NCBI GenBank assembly: GCA_012840085.1
Contig: DUMB01000098.1
Span: 81,554-145,553, forward strand
Length of the DNA: 64,000 nucleotides
Reading direction: 5' to 3'
Source: Clostridiaceae bacterium
GTDB taxonomy: Bacteria; Bacillota; Clostridia; Acetivibrionales; DUMB01
Both the position numbers and the translations under genes were made by a program. Within the stretch, counting starts at the first letter, position 1. Each line of letters begins with the position of its first letter. The notes under the pieces were generated by a model. It ran no database searches. It saw only the letters and a list, made by a program, of their open reading frames with translations, and had not been told where the DNA came from. This document shows positions 53,666 to 62,404 of this stretch, one piece after another.

Positions 53666-53712
53666 GAAAACCGGCGGATAAAACTATTGGAGTATTGGAG
53701 GATATAGCGGTT

Positions 53713-54936
53713 ATGCTTGATGTGAAAAGTGTAGATGAGGTTATGAAAATTATCGACAGTTCATTCGGGGATTTTTCAATCGGGACAGAGTTTGTTAACA
53801 TCCGGGAGGCGGTGGGAAGGATTACTGCTGAGGATATCATTGCCGATGAGGATATTCCCGGATTTGACCGCTCCACTGTTGATGGATACGCTGTTATTGC
53901 TGCAGACACTTTCGGAGCTTCTGATTCGCTTCCGGCACAGCTTGAACTGGCCGGGGAAGTATTGATGGGAGAAAAGCCGCTATTCAGACTTGAAAGAGGA
54001 CAAGCGGCAATCATACCTACAGGAGGAGAACTGCCTCCCAACTCAAATGCAGTTGTAATGCTGGAGTACACGGACAATTATGATGATGGCTTTATATACA
54101 TTAATAAAGCTGTGGCGCCAGGCAACGGAGTGATATTCAGGGGAGACGATGTCCGGTCAGGTTCTGTTGTTATAAAGGCAAACCGCCGGTTGAGACCTCA
54201 GGATATCGGATTGCTGGCGGCAATGGGAAAACAGCATATTTGCGTTAAAAAGAAACTTAAAGTGGGAATTGTGTCCACCGGGGATGAAATTGTGGACATT
54301 ACAGAAAAGCTTTCAGGTGCAAAGGTCAGGGATGTAAACTCATATTTTCTGTACTCGGCCCTTTTGAGTTACGGGGCTGAGCCGGTATTCTACGGAGTGA
54401 TTCGGGACAGTTATGAAGAAATAAGACAGGCAGTAGAAAGAATGTTGAATGAGTGTGATATAGGACTGATTTCCGGTGGAAGTTCGGTTGGAGCCAGGGA
54501 TGAAACCTGCAAGGTTATAGACTCTTTCGGTGAACCGGGGGTGCTGGTGCATGGCATTGCAGCAAAGCCTGGCAAGCCGACGATTATAGGAAAAGTGGGG
54601 AATAAGGCACTTATAGGACTACCGGGGCATCCGGGAGCAGTATTTTTTATATTTAATATATTTGTACTTCATTTGATGGAAGTAATGAATGGTACGGAAA
54701 AAAGCGAAGTTAGATATGTGAAGGCAAAAATGGCGGTTAACTACCCGTCAAATGAGGGCAGGGAAGAGTTCCTGCCTGTTAAGCTCGAAAAGAGAAGCGA
54801 AGGTTTTCTGGCATGGCCAGTTTTCAGTAAATCGGGACTTATATCGCTCTTAAGTTTAGCAGACGGATATGTGAGAATATGCAGGAATTCAGAAGGCCTG
54901 ACTGCCGGACAAGAGACAGAGGTAATCCTTTTTTAG
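53713..54936 (+). CDS. moeA: Molybdopterin molybdenumtransferase MoeA (1)
   Basis: The 407-residue protein has MoeA domain order: the N-terminal domain with DIPGFDRSTVDGYAVIAAD, the beta-rich insert (GQAAIIPTGGELPPNSNAVVMLEY), the MoCF domain with VGIVSTGDEIVDI, VRDVNSYFL and LISGGSSVGARDETCKVID, and the C-terminal barrel. MoeA inserts the metal into adenylylated pterin. The frame reaches back into tupC, but the ATG at 53713 behind GGAGG is the likely start. A second MoeA follows. In tungsten-using organisms paralogous MoeA proteins are often taken to divide metal specificity, which would fit here. Confidence 0.92.
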   Translation: MLDVKSVDEVMKIIDSSFGDFSIGTEFVNIREAVGRITAEDIIADEDIPGFDRSTVDGYAVIAADTFGASDSLPAQLELAGEVLMGEKPLFRLERGQAAIIPTGGELPPNSNAVVMLEYTDNYDDGFIYINKAVAPGNGVIFRGDDVRSGSVVIKANRRLRPQDIGLLAAMGKQHICVKKKLKVGIVSTGDEIVDITEKLSGAKVRDVNSYFLYSALLSYGAEPVFYGVIRDSYEEIRQAVERMLNECDIGLISGGSSVGARDETCKVIDSFGEPGVLVHGIAAKPGKPTIIGKVGNKALIGLPGHPGAVFFIFNIFVLHLMEVMNGTEKSEVRYVKAKMAVNYPSNEGREEFLPVKLEKRSEGFLAWPVFSKSGLISLLSLADGYVRICRNSEGLTAGQETEVILF

Positions 54937-54950
54937 CGGGAGTGGAAATT

Positions 54951-56861
54951 ATGAATTATTCATACCTAAATAATATAGAACTTGAAAAGGCGCTGAATAT
55001 TTTGCTCAATGCTGCTATAGAAATCGGGGCCGGACAACAGGCTGAAAAGATTCCCGTAAGGGAAGCCTGTGGGCGTGTTACGTCAGAGGCTGTTTATGCC
55101 CGCATTTCTTCGCCTCATTACAATGCCAGTGCCATGGATGGGATAGCTGTTTGCGCAAGGAGCACTTTCGGAGCTACCGATACAACACCTGTAGTGCTTC
55201 AGGAAGGGAAGGACTATAAGATGGTGGATACAGGAGACCCGCTGCCTTCCGGTTTTGATGCCGTTGTGATGATAGAAGATGTGATAAATCTTGGGGACGG
55301 GACTGTAAAGCTGCTTAAATCAGCGGTTCCCTGGCAGCATGTGCGGCAGATAGGTGAGGATATTTGTGCCGGTGACATGATACTACCCTCCAATACAGTG
55401 ATTGAGCCTGCAACCATTGGCGCAATGCTTGCAGGAGGAATACAGGAGGTTTGGGTGTGGAAAAGGCCGCTGGCAGGAATAATTCCTACCGGTGATGAAA
55501 TAGTGCCTCCCGGAGGAACGCCGGAGGAAGGAAAAATTATGGAATTCAATTCATCAATTTTTTCTTCCATGCTAAGTAAATGGAATGCCGTATCAAAAGT
55601 TTATGATATTGTACCTGACAATATAGAACTGATTAAGGGAGCCTTGCTAAAAGCAGCATCAGAATGTGATATAGTTCTCATCAATGCAGGTTCTTCAGCC
55701 GGGAGGGATGACTACACCGCCAGGGCCATAAGTGAGCTGGGGACACTGCTGGTGCATGGTATAGCAATAAGGCCGGGAAAACCTACAGTATTAGGCCTGA
55801 TAAAAGACAAGCCCGTCATTGGCGTACCAGGATACCCGGTTTCCGGTATTATTGTACTGGAAAAGCTGGTAAAACCTTTGATCGAATACTATAACCACTA
55901 CAGTATGCCGGAAGGCCAAACTGTAAAAGCGGTCTTATCCAAACGGGTTGTATCCTCCCTGAAGTATGAAGAGTTCGTCAGGGTAAAACTTGGATCTGTA
56001 GACGACAGAATCGTAGCTGTTCCGCTAAATCGTGGTGCCGGTGTAGTCACTTCATTTGTAAAGGCTGACGGACTTCTGCACATTCCAATGAATTCTGAAG
56101 GCTTTGAAGGCGGGCAGACAGTTAATGTACAATTACTGAAACGTGAAGACGAGATAAAAAATACCCTTGTGGTCACAGGAAGCCATGACCCGCTTTTGGA
56201 TGTTATGTCGGATATCATGCAAAGGACATGGAGGGGGGAATACATCTCATCATCCCATGTGGGAAGCATGGGTGGGATAATGGCGGTAAAAAGGTCAGAG
56301 GCTCACATGGCAGGGATACACCTGCTGGATGAGGAAACCGGTGAGTACAATATAAGCTATATAAGAAAGTATTTCCCCGATAGAAAGATAATACTGATAA
56401 ACTGTGTAAAAAGGATTCAGGGGCTGATGGTCAAGCCGGGCAATCCTATGGGAATAAAAGGCATAAGTGATTTGGCCAGGCCGGAGCTTAAGTATGTAAA
56501 CCGGCAGAAAGGTGCAGGGACAAGAATACTGTTGGATTTCCTGCTCAGAAAGCATGGAATAAATGCCTCGGATATATATGGATATGACAGAGAGGAGTTT
56601 ACTCATATGTCGGTTGCCGCTCTTGTGGCCTCGGATAGTGCTGATGCCGGTATGGGCATATATTCTGCTGCGAAAATATATGGCCTTGATTTTATACCTG
56701 TATGTGAGGAGCAATATGATTTTATATTGCCGGAAAAGTATATGGATATGAAATTGGTAAAGCATTTTATTGAGATTCTTAAATCAGATGAGTTCCGGAA
56801 TACGCTTCAGGCCATGGGGGGATACAATACCGACAATGCCGGCAGCATTACGGTGTTGTAA
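54951..56861 (+). CDS. MoeA (2) fused to a PBP-like domain
   Basis: The 636-residue protein begins at the ATG at 54951 (GGGAGTGG site). Residues ~1-400 are a full MoeA: SSPHYNASAMDGIAV, GDPLPSGFDAVVMIEDV, AGIIPTGDEIVPPGG, INAGSSAGRDDYTARAI, GVPGYPVSG. Residues ~405-636 are a periplasmic-binding-protein-like domain (PF12727 type) with VVTGSHDPLLDVMSDIMQ, HLLDEETGEYNISYIRKYFP, RQKGAGTRILLDFLL and AALVASDSADAGMGIYSAA. The fusion is known in archaea and clostridia and is thought to sense or deliver the metal or its cofactor. It is directly downstream of the first moeA. Confidence 0.92.
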   Translation: MNYSYLNNIELEKALNILLNAAIEIGAGQQAEKIPVREACGRVTSEAVYARISSPHYNASAMDGIAVCARSTFGATDTTPVVLQEGKDYKMVDTGDPLPSGFDAVVMIEDVINLGDGTVKLLKSAVPWQHVRQIGEDICAGDMILPSNTVIEPATIGAMLAGGIQEVWVWKRPLAGIIPTGDEIVPPGGTPEEGKIMEFNSSIFSSMLSKWNAVSKVYDIVPDNIELIKGALLKAASECDIVLINAGSSAGRDDYTARAISELGTLLVHGIAIRPGKPTVLGLIKDKPVIGVPGYPVSGIIVLEKLVKPLIEYYNHYSMPEGQTVKAVLSKRVVSSLKYEEFVRVKLGSVDDRIVAVPLNRGAGVVTSFVKADGLLHIPMNSEGFEGGQTVNVQLLKREDEIKNTLVVTGSHDPLLDVMSDIMQRTWRGEYISSSHVGSMGGIMAVKRSEAHMAGIHLLDEETGEYNISYIRKYFPDRKIILINCVKRIQGLMVKPGNPMGIKGISDLARPELKYVNRQKGAGTRILLDFLLRKHGINASDIYGYDREEFTHMSVAALVASDSADAGMGIYSAAKIYGLDFIPVCEEQYDFILPEKYMDMKLVKHFIEILKSDEFRNTLQAMGGYNTDNAGSITVL

Positions 56862-56882
56862 GCAAGTGAAGGGAGAAATATC

Positions 56883-57845
56883 ATGAAAGATATATACGGA
56901 AGAGAAATTGAATACCTGAGACTTTCGGTTACGCAAAGCTGCAATCTCAAATGTATATATTGCATGCCTGACAATGACGGAGCGGAGAATATAAAATGCG
57001 GCAGAATGCTGAGCGCGGAAGAAATGGGGATAGTCATCAAGGCGCTGGCGGGGCTTGGCATTAAGAAAGTCAGAATAACAGGAGGAGAACCTCTGCTGCG
57101 TGAGGATATATATACAATACTCAGAAATATTTCAAACATACCGGGTATTGCCGACATATCAATGACTACAAATGGAATGTGTCTTGAAAAGGCTGCCCGG
57201 AAGTTGAAAAAATCCGGACTTATGAGGCTGAACATAAGTATTGATTCACTCAAAAAAGAAAGGTTTGCTTATTTGACCGGAGGAGGAAATATTGAAAAAG
57301 TTTTAAGGGGCATAAAAGCTTCTCTTGAAGAGGGCTTGAACCCTGTAAGACTGAATACTGTACTTATCAAGGGTGTAAATGATGATGAGGTGGACGACTT
57401 CATTGCACTGACGGAGAATTTGCCCCTGGATGTGAGATTTATTGAATTGATGCCTATAGGCAGGTTCGGTGAGGATAATACAGATAAAATTGTATACAAT
57501 GACTCTATTATAGAAAGAAGGCCATGGCTTGTCCCGTGTGCTGTGGAGGACATTGGCCAGCCGGCGCGTTATTACCGTATCAGCGGTTTTAAGGGAAGAG
57601 TTGGTTTTATCAGCCCTATGAGCCATAAATTCTGCAGGAACTGCAACAGAATCCGGCTGACATGTGATGGAAAGATCAGGCCGTGCCTCGGGAGCAACGG
57701 CGAAATAAGCATACTGGATGTATTGAGGGAAAGGCCGAATAATCTTGTCGACACATTAAAAAAGGCAATATTTGAAAAACCCAGGGGACATAATTTTGAA
57801 AATAATTTCAACTCTATCAGGAGCATGAATATGATAGGAGGATAA
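56883..57845 (+). CDS. moaA: GTP 3',8-cyclase MoaA
   Basis: The 320-residue radical SAM protein has the N-terminal cluster motif C20-x3-C24-x2-C27 (SCNLKCIYCMPD), the GGEPLL motif (RITGGEPLLRED) and the C-terminal cluster motif FCRNCNRIRLTCDGKIRPCL. It ends in GG, the tail needed for catalysis. MoaA with MoaC makes cyclic pyranopterin monophosphate from GTP, the first step of the pterin cofactor. moaC follows after 1 bp. Confidence 0.95.
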   Translation: MKDIYGREIEYLRLSVTQSCNLKCIYCMPDNDGAENIKCGRMLSAEEMGIVIKALAGLGIKKVRITGGEPLLREDIYTILRNISNIPGIADISMTTNGMCLEKAARKLKKSGLMRLNISIDSLKKERFAYLTGGGNIEKVLRGIKASLEEGLNPVRLNTVLIKGVNDDEVDDFIALTENLPLDVRFIELMPIGRFGEDNTDKIVYNDSIIERRPWLVPCAVEDIGQPARYYRISGFKGRVGFISPMSHKFCRNCNRIRLTCDGKIRPCLGSNGEISILDVLRERPNNLVDTLKKAIFEKPRGHNFENNFNSIRSMNMIGG

Positions 57846-57846
57846 T

Positions 57847-58335
57847 ATGGAGTTTTCACATTTGGATAATAAAGGTAACGCCAGGATGGTGGATGTCTCC
57901 AAAAAGACGGCCACTGTAAGGGAGGCAAAAGCTGAAGGCAGAATATACATGAAGGCTGATACCCTCAGGGCGGTTATGGACGGCAGCATGCCAAAAGGTG
58001 ATGTACTGGCTGCAGCAAGGATTGCAGGAGTAATGGCAGCAAAGCGTACCAGTGAACTGATACCAATGTGTCACAACATACCGCTGGATTCCGTCAAGGT
58101 GGACCTGGTGCCGGATTTGAAGGAAAACTGTATAAAAATTGCCGCCTCAGTCCGGTGTATCTGGAAGACAGGTGTTGAGATGGAAGCACTGACAGCAGTT
58201 TCGGTTGCAGCGCTGACTGTATATGACATGTGTAAGTCATTGGACAAAACCATGGTGATAGGCGATGTGATGCTGGTGTGGAAAACCGGCGGAAAGAGCG
58301 GGGACTTTAAAAGAACAAGGGGAGAGGATGGATAA
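57847..58335 (+). CDS. moaC: Cyclic pyranopterin monophosphate synthase MoaC
   Basis: The 162-residue protein has MoaC motifs: MVDVSKKTATVREAKAEGRI, AARIAGVMAAKRTSELIPMCHNIPL, VEMEALTAVSVAALTVYDMCK and the end GDVMLVWKTGGKSGDF. It completes the first step of pterin synthesis with MoaA, whose gene lies 1 bp upstream. The ribosome site (AGGAGG) is formed within the end of moaA. Confidence 0.95.
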   Translation: MEFSHLDNKGNARMVDVSKKTATVREAKAEGRIYMKADTLRAVMDGSMPKGDVLAAARIAGVMAAKRTSELIPMCHNIPLDSVKVDLVPDLKENCIKIAASVRCIWKTGVEMEALTAVSVAALTVYDMCKSLDKTMVIGDVMLVWKTGGKSGDFKRTRGEDG

Positions 58336-58336
58336 C

Positions 58337-58768
58337 ATGGCACGAGTGGTGGCAGTAAATATTAGTGAAAGAAAAGGAGTACCGAAGAAAACCATTGAAG
58401 TCGGTGAGCTTATTGAGAATTTTGGTTTTAAGGGAGACGCCCATGCGGGAAACTGGCACAGACAGGTAAGTCTTCTTGGACAGGAAAGCATAGACAAGAT
58501 GAAAGCATTGGGTATTAAGGGTCTCTGCACCGGGAAATTTGCAGAGAACATCACAACAGAAGGAATTGAGCTGTACTCACTTAAGGTTGGTACCCGGCTT
58601 AAAATAGGAGATGCTTTGCTTGAGGTTACACAAATAGGGAAGGAATGTTATCAGAAATGTGCCATATACCACCAAGTGGGTGAGTGCGTAATGCCCAGGG
58701 AAGGAATTTTTGCCCGGGTAATCAAAGGCGGCACGGTAAAAGCGGGAGACAGCATTGATATTTTGTGA
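58337..58768 (+). CDS. MOSC domain protein
   Basis: The ~143-residue protein is a stand-alone MOSC domain (MOCO sulfurase C-terminal) with GDAHAGNWHRQVSLLGQESI, GLCTGKFAENITTEGIEL, VGTRLKIGDALLEVTQIGKECYQKC and MPREGIFARVIKGGTVKAGD. The conserved Cys of the family is in KECYQKC. MOSC proteins handle sulfur or the finished pterin cofactor. The ATG at 58337 is better spaced from the GAGAGGA site than the ATG at 58328. It is the last gene of the cofactor run. Confidence 0.9.
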   Translation: MARVVAVNISERKGVPKKTIEVGELIENFGFKGDAHAGNWHRQVSLLGQESIDKMKALGIKGLCTGKFAENITTEGIELYSLKVGTRLKIGDALLEVTQIGKECYQKCAIYHQVGECVMPREGIFARVIKGGTVKAGDSIDIL

Positions 58769-59087
58769 TGATATGTTGATACCTTTTAATGATATACTGA
58801 CATTTTGTGATAATATATAGAACACTGTGAGCCAATATGTAATTAATTATAATTGATTGTATAATCTGCTTGGAAGGTGGTGTTTGCAGCATAAGCCGGC
58901 AAAATCAGTCAGGCAGGATTATACCATGTTATTTTTATGATAATTTTTATGGAAACCTGTATTATGTAACATTTGTGTTCGCAATTCATATAATAATATT
59001 AGCCACAAGCTGCGGCTGTTTTATTTATGTTTACTTTATGCTACCAATAGCTGTGGCTAATAAACTGGATATATGGAGCGAATTGTT
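58769..59087 (+). promoter_or_regulatory. Gap with degenerate repeats and a leader hairpin before the first condensation-like gene
   Basis: The first 60 bp hold loose TTTTGTGATAATAT repeats. TTAGCCACA (58999-59007) pairs with TGTGGCTAA (59052-59060) directly before the ribosome site. The hairpin contains GCGGCT...TTTAC words also found before the paralogous gene at 62405. Confidence 0.45.
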
Positions 59088-60683
59088 ATGAAAGCAGATT
59101 TCAATTCCGGTGACAGGGAGAAAAAAGTTCCTTGCAAAAGCAAGTTTAAAGGATGCAAAGGAATCAACCCTTTTGATACTGAGTTTTATAAAAACAATAT
59201 GAATGCTTTAAATAAATTCTATGAGAACATGTCACATAGCATGTTTAACTACTATAGAAATTGCTATAAAGCATATGAGAAAGCTGCTAATTTAAATAAA
59301 CCTTCCTGTTGTAAAAAAACTTGCAAAAAAACATCTTCCCATCACAATAAATGCAATAAAAATAAAGTCAAAGTTATTTTACCTGCTAACGGGCACGATA
59401 TATTCAACTATCTTACAAGGCATAACATGAGAAATGCACAGATTCAAGCTGTAATGAAACTTGATGGCAGGCTGGATTTCGACAAACTGAAAAAAGCGGT
59501 TAGACTGTCCGTGGATGCAATACCTGTTTTCGGATGCCGTTTCGTAGAAGATGATCCGCCGTATTGGAAACCCCTGGACAATATCGATGAAATTGCTTTT
59601 TGCTCCATGGAGGAGACTGACTATGCCGATGAGGCTGTTAAGATTTTCTTGCAAAGCCCTTTGGATATGGATAATGATCCAATGGTAAAAGTTAAAGTAA
59701 TACGTTCAAAGGAAAATGACATATTAGCTGTGAAGGTTAATCAAATATGCTGCGATGGGACAGGAATCAAGGAGTATATACAGCAGCTGGCGAAAATATA
59801 CTCACAGCTTGATAAGAGAACTTGCACCTTTATGCCTGCTTCAGGAGAAGACGTTAGTTATGATCAGGGTAAGCTGTTTAAAGAATTGCTTGTAACATTG
59901 CCGGATTTAAGGTGGAATCCGGTGCAGGATACAAGAAAGGTTATGTGGTCGTTCCCGTGGATACAAAGAGGAGGAGATTCAGTACTTTATTCAGTATGCA
60001 GGTTTCCCAAGGAAAGTTTGGATTCAATATGCCAATATGGAAAGTTAAAAGGGGCTACGCTAAATGACTTAATTCTTACAGCTTTTTACAGGGTGATGTT
60101 TAGAACATCCATGCCCAGATATGGTGTTCCGATGGATATTGTTTCAACCGTTGATTTACGAAATTTTCTTCCCGCAAAAAAGAGCCATGCTGTAAGAAAT
60201 TTAACCGGGGGATTCATAACAAGAATACCCAGAGTAATGAATGAATCCTTTGAAGACACTTTATCAAGGGTAATGAAGGCAACAGAAAAAATGAAAAACA
60301 GGCATCCGGGCGAAAGCTGTATTACAGGTGAAGAGAATACTGAAAATTCGTATTTCACATATTTCAACAATTACTTTGAGCATATGTCCCAGACTTCCGA
60401 CATTGCATCACAAAGCTCTAATTATATCGGCAACGTGTGTTTTCCAGGGCTTTCAGACATAGGTTATATTTCAAATTCCTTAATAAGGTTTGGCAGTAAT
60501 GCTGTTACAGATGCATATGTTGTACCTCCGGTAATACGTGCACCTGGCCTTCTTCTTCTAGCCGGTATCTATAACGGCATATTGACGTTGTCGGTAGGCT
60601 ACAGCAGAAACTCAGTCGGCAAGAGATACATGGACGGGCTGCTTAATAAAATAAAATATGAACTAATAAGAGAATGTAGATGA
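59088..60683 (+). CDS. Condensation/acyltransferase-superfamily protein, active-site His missing
   Basis: The 531-residue protein belongs to the CoA-dependent acyltransferase fold of condensation domains, alcohol acetyltransferases and PapA-type enzymes (NGHDIFNYLTRHNM, QIQAVMKLDGRLDFDKLKKAVRLSVDAIPVFGCRFV, STVDLRNFLP). The fold's HHxxxDG motif is degenerate: N218-Q219-I-C-C-D223-G, so the catalytic His is replaced by Gln. The N-terminal ~100 residues are extra and Cys/Lys-rich (CCKKTCKKTSSHHNKC). The ATG at 59088 has GGAG 9 bp upstream, and the paralogue at 62405 has the same layout. It is probably a structural or regulatory partner of that paralogue, or a non-canonical enzyme; the function is unknown. 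Confidence 0.75.
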   Translation: MKADFNSGDREKKVPCKSKFKGCKGINPFDTEFYKNNMNALNKFYENMSHSMFNYYRNCYKAYEKAANLNKPSCCKKTCKKTSSHHNKCNKNKVKVILPANGHDIFNYLTRHNMRNAQIQAVMKLDGRLDFDKLKKAVRLSVDAIPVFGCRFVEDDPPYWKPLDNIDEIAFCSMEETDYADEAVKIFLQSPLDMDNDPMVKVKVIRSKENDILAVKVNQICCDGTGIKEYIQQLAKIYSQLDKRTCTFMPASGEDVSYDQGKLFKELLVTLPDLRWNPVQDTRKVMWSFPWIQRGGDSVLYSVCRFPKESLDSICQYGKLKGATLNDLILTAFYRVMFRTSMPRYGVPMDIVSTVDLRNFLPAKKSHAVRNLTGGFITRIPRVMNESFEDTLSRVMKATEKMKNRHPGESCITGEENTENSYFTYFNNYFEHMSQTSDIASQSSNYIGNVCFPGLSDIGYISNSLIRFGSNAVTDAYVVPPVIRAPGLLLLAGIYNGILTLSVGYSRNSVGKRYMDGLLNKIKYELIRECR

Positions 60684-60705
60684 AATATAGTTGATGAGGT
60701 ATAAA

Positions 60706-61122
60706 ATGACAGCCATAACATCTTTTAAAGTGAGACGTTCTGAAATTGATAAAATGCTTATTGTGCACCATTCTGATTATCTTAAGTGGTTTGAAATCGG
60801 AAGAAGGGATTACCTGCGAAAAGCAGGTATCCCTCATTCAGAAATAAATCGTCTTGGATTCTATCTTCCGATTTCCGAAATTGAGTGCAAGTTTAAAAGC
60901 CCCGCCAAATATGGCGATGAAGTCGCAGTAATTACAAAAATAACGTCTATATCCTGCGTAAAAGTAGTGTTTGAATACAGAATACTGAACAAGGCAAACG
61001 GTAGGACCTTAGCAGTGGGAAAAACCATACATGCCTGGACAGACAAAAATATTAAACCACTCAATATAGAAAAGGCGGCACCTCAAATATATGCGTCACT
61101 TAAGGCGTTTGAGCAGAAGTAA
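60706..61122 (+). CDS. Hotdog-fold acyl-CoA/ACP thioesterase
   Basis: The 138-residue protein is a 4HBT/YbgC-FatA-like thioesterase (FKVRRSEIDKMLIVHHSDYLKWFEIGRRDYLRKAGI, FKSPAKYGDEVAVITKI, FEYRILNKANGRTLAVGKTIHAW). The usual catalytic Asp position is taken by the VHHSDYLKWFE region. The ATG at 60706 has GAGG 6 bp upstream. It lies 22 bp after the first condensation-like gene and suggests that acyl thioesters are substrates of this cluster. Confidence 0.85.
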   Translation: MTAITSFKVRRSEIDKMLIVHHSDYLKWFEIGRRDYLRKAGIPHSEINRLGFYLPISEIECKFKSPAKYGDEVAVITKITSISCVKVVFEYRILNKANGRTLAVGKTIHAWTDKNIKPLNIEKAAPQIYASLKAFEQK

Positions 61123-61201
61123 AGCAATAAAAGGGATAGAATCCGGTACAGCTTTAGAAAGCGGGTCAAAATGCTTAAATTGTTGTTTGAAGGAGTAACC
61201 T

Positions 61202-62011
61202 ATGAAAAAAGGAAGATTGTTGGGCAGTGGTGTGACTGCTGAAGTATATGAATGGGGACATGATAAAATTTTAAAATTGTTTTTTGAAAAGTTCAGTAAC
61301 GATAACTGGGTAAACAACGAGGCAAAAATTGGACAAATAGTTCATGAATCGGGAGTCATTTCACCGGCGGTTTATGGTACGGTTGAAGTTGATGGCCGTA
61401 AAGGCATAATATTCCAGAGGATATATGGTAAATCCGTAATTGAGAGTCTCATAACAGAACCCTGGAAAATATATTATTATATAAAACAGATAGCGGATTT
61501 GCATTACAATATACATAAATATACAGCAAAAGGACTACCATCACAGAAGGACAGGTTCACATATACAATAAGGGTCTCTTCCCATGTTCTTGGCTACAGG
61601 ACAAAAAGAATACTGGACTATTTGGAAAGTTTGCCGGATGGTGAAAGTATTTGTCATGGCGATCTCTATTTAAATAATATTATAGTTTCAGGCAATAAAT
61701 TGGTGCCCATTGACTGGGGTAATGCTTATAAGGGAAACCCACTGGGGGATGTAGCAAGGACATGTATGATCATCCTTTCACCGGCCAGGCCTTATGGCTT
61801 TCCTGATATATTAGTCATGCTGTCATATTATCCTAAATTTCTTACTTATTGGACTTATTTAAATGAATATATGAAACTTGCCGAGGTCAAATTTGAAGAT
61901 ATTGATGCATGGACGCTTCCTGTAGCTGCTGCCAAGCTCAGTGACAAGATACATGGGGAGAGAGACTGGCTGTTAGATATAATCGATAAACGTCTGGAAC
62001 AGCTTAATTAA
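61202..62011 (+). CDS. Aminoglycoside phosphotransferase-fold kinase
   Basis: The 269-residue protein has the APH/choline-kinase fold: a glycine-rich start (GRLLGSGVTAEVYEWG), catalytic CHGDLYLNNIIV (D154) and metal-binding PIDWGNAYKGNPLGDVAR (D171). Family members phosphorylate small alcohols such as aminoglycosides, choline, homoserine or sugars. The location between two condensation-like genes suggests it phosphorylates an intermediate of the same pathway rather than acting in drug resistance. A GAAGGAG site precedes the ATG. Confidence 0.85.
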   Translation: MKKGRLLGSGVTAEVYEWGHDKILKLFFEKFSNDNWVNNEAKIGQIVHESGVISPAVYGTVEVDGRKGIIFQRIYGKSVIESLITEPWKIYYYIKQIADLHYNIHKYTAKGLPSQKDRFTYTIRVSSHVLGYRTKRILDYLESLPDGESICHGDLYLNNIIVSGNKLVPIDWGNAYKGNPLGDVARTCMIILSPARPYGFPDILVMLSYYPKFLTYWTYLNEYMKLAEVKFEDIDAWTLPVAAAKLSDKIHGERDWLLDIIDKRLEQLN

Positions 62012-62404
62012 ATATAAAATGACCTTCTATAATTGACATATAAATTATTCCTTACTGATATACAATATTCTTTATTATACAGCATTCTTTATTGAGACAT
62101 AAAATACTCTTTATTGATATAAAGCACACATAGCAGTCTGTTACATTATCCTATTTAATTTGAATATAGCTTATTAATGTAACACATAACTGATTAACTT
62201 AGTATTATAGTATTGCAGCCCTGATGTGAATTTAAATTGTTTATTATATTTGCATCAGGTCAAAAAGAACCAAAACAATTTGTTGCAGCCTTTGGGATTC
62301 AACTTTTTGCGGCTTTAGTGATTTGTTTACGATAACCGCAACATGCAGTTAAAAGTTGATATGACAGTTAAACAATAATTCTGGCTGATATGGAGCGAAT
62401 GAAC
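62012..62404 (+). promoter_or_regulatory. Gap with ATTCTTTATT repeats and leader before the second condensation-like gene
   Basis: Four loose copies of an ATTCTTTATTGATA word occupy 62047-62125. Further on TTGCGG (62307-62312) can pair with CCGCAA (62336-62341). GCGGCT...TTTAC words and the end GATATGGAGCGAAT match the leader of the paralogous gene at 59088. No coding region is seen. Confidence 0.45.

Noticed and set aside
61202..62011. Antibiotic resistance gene
   Set aside because: The APH fold is shared by many small-molecule kinases, and the context (acyltransferase paralogues, thioesterase) argues for a metabolic role.
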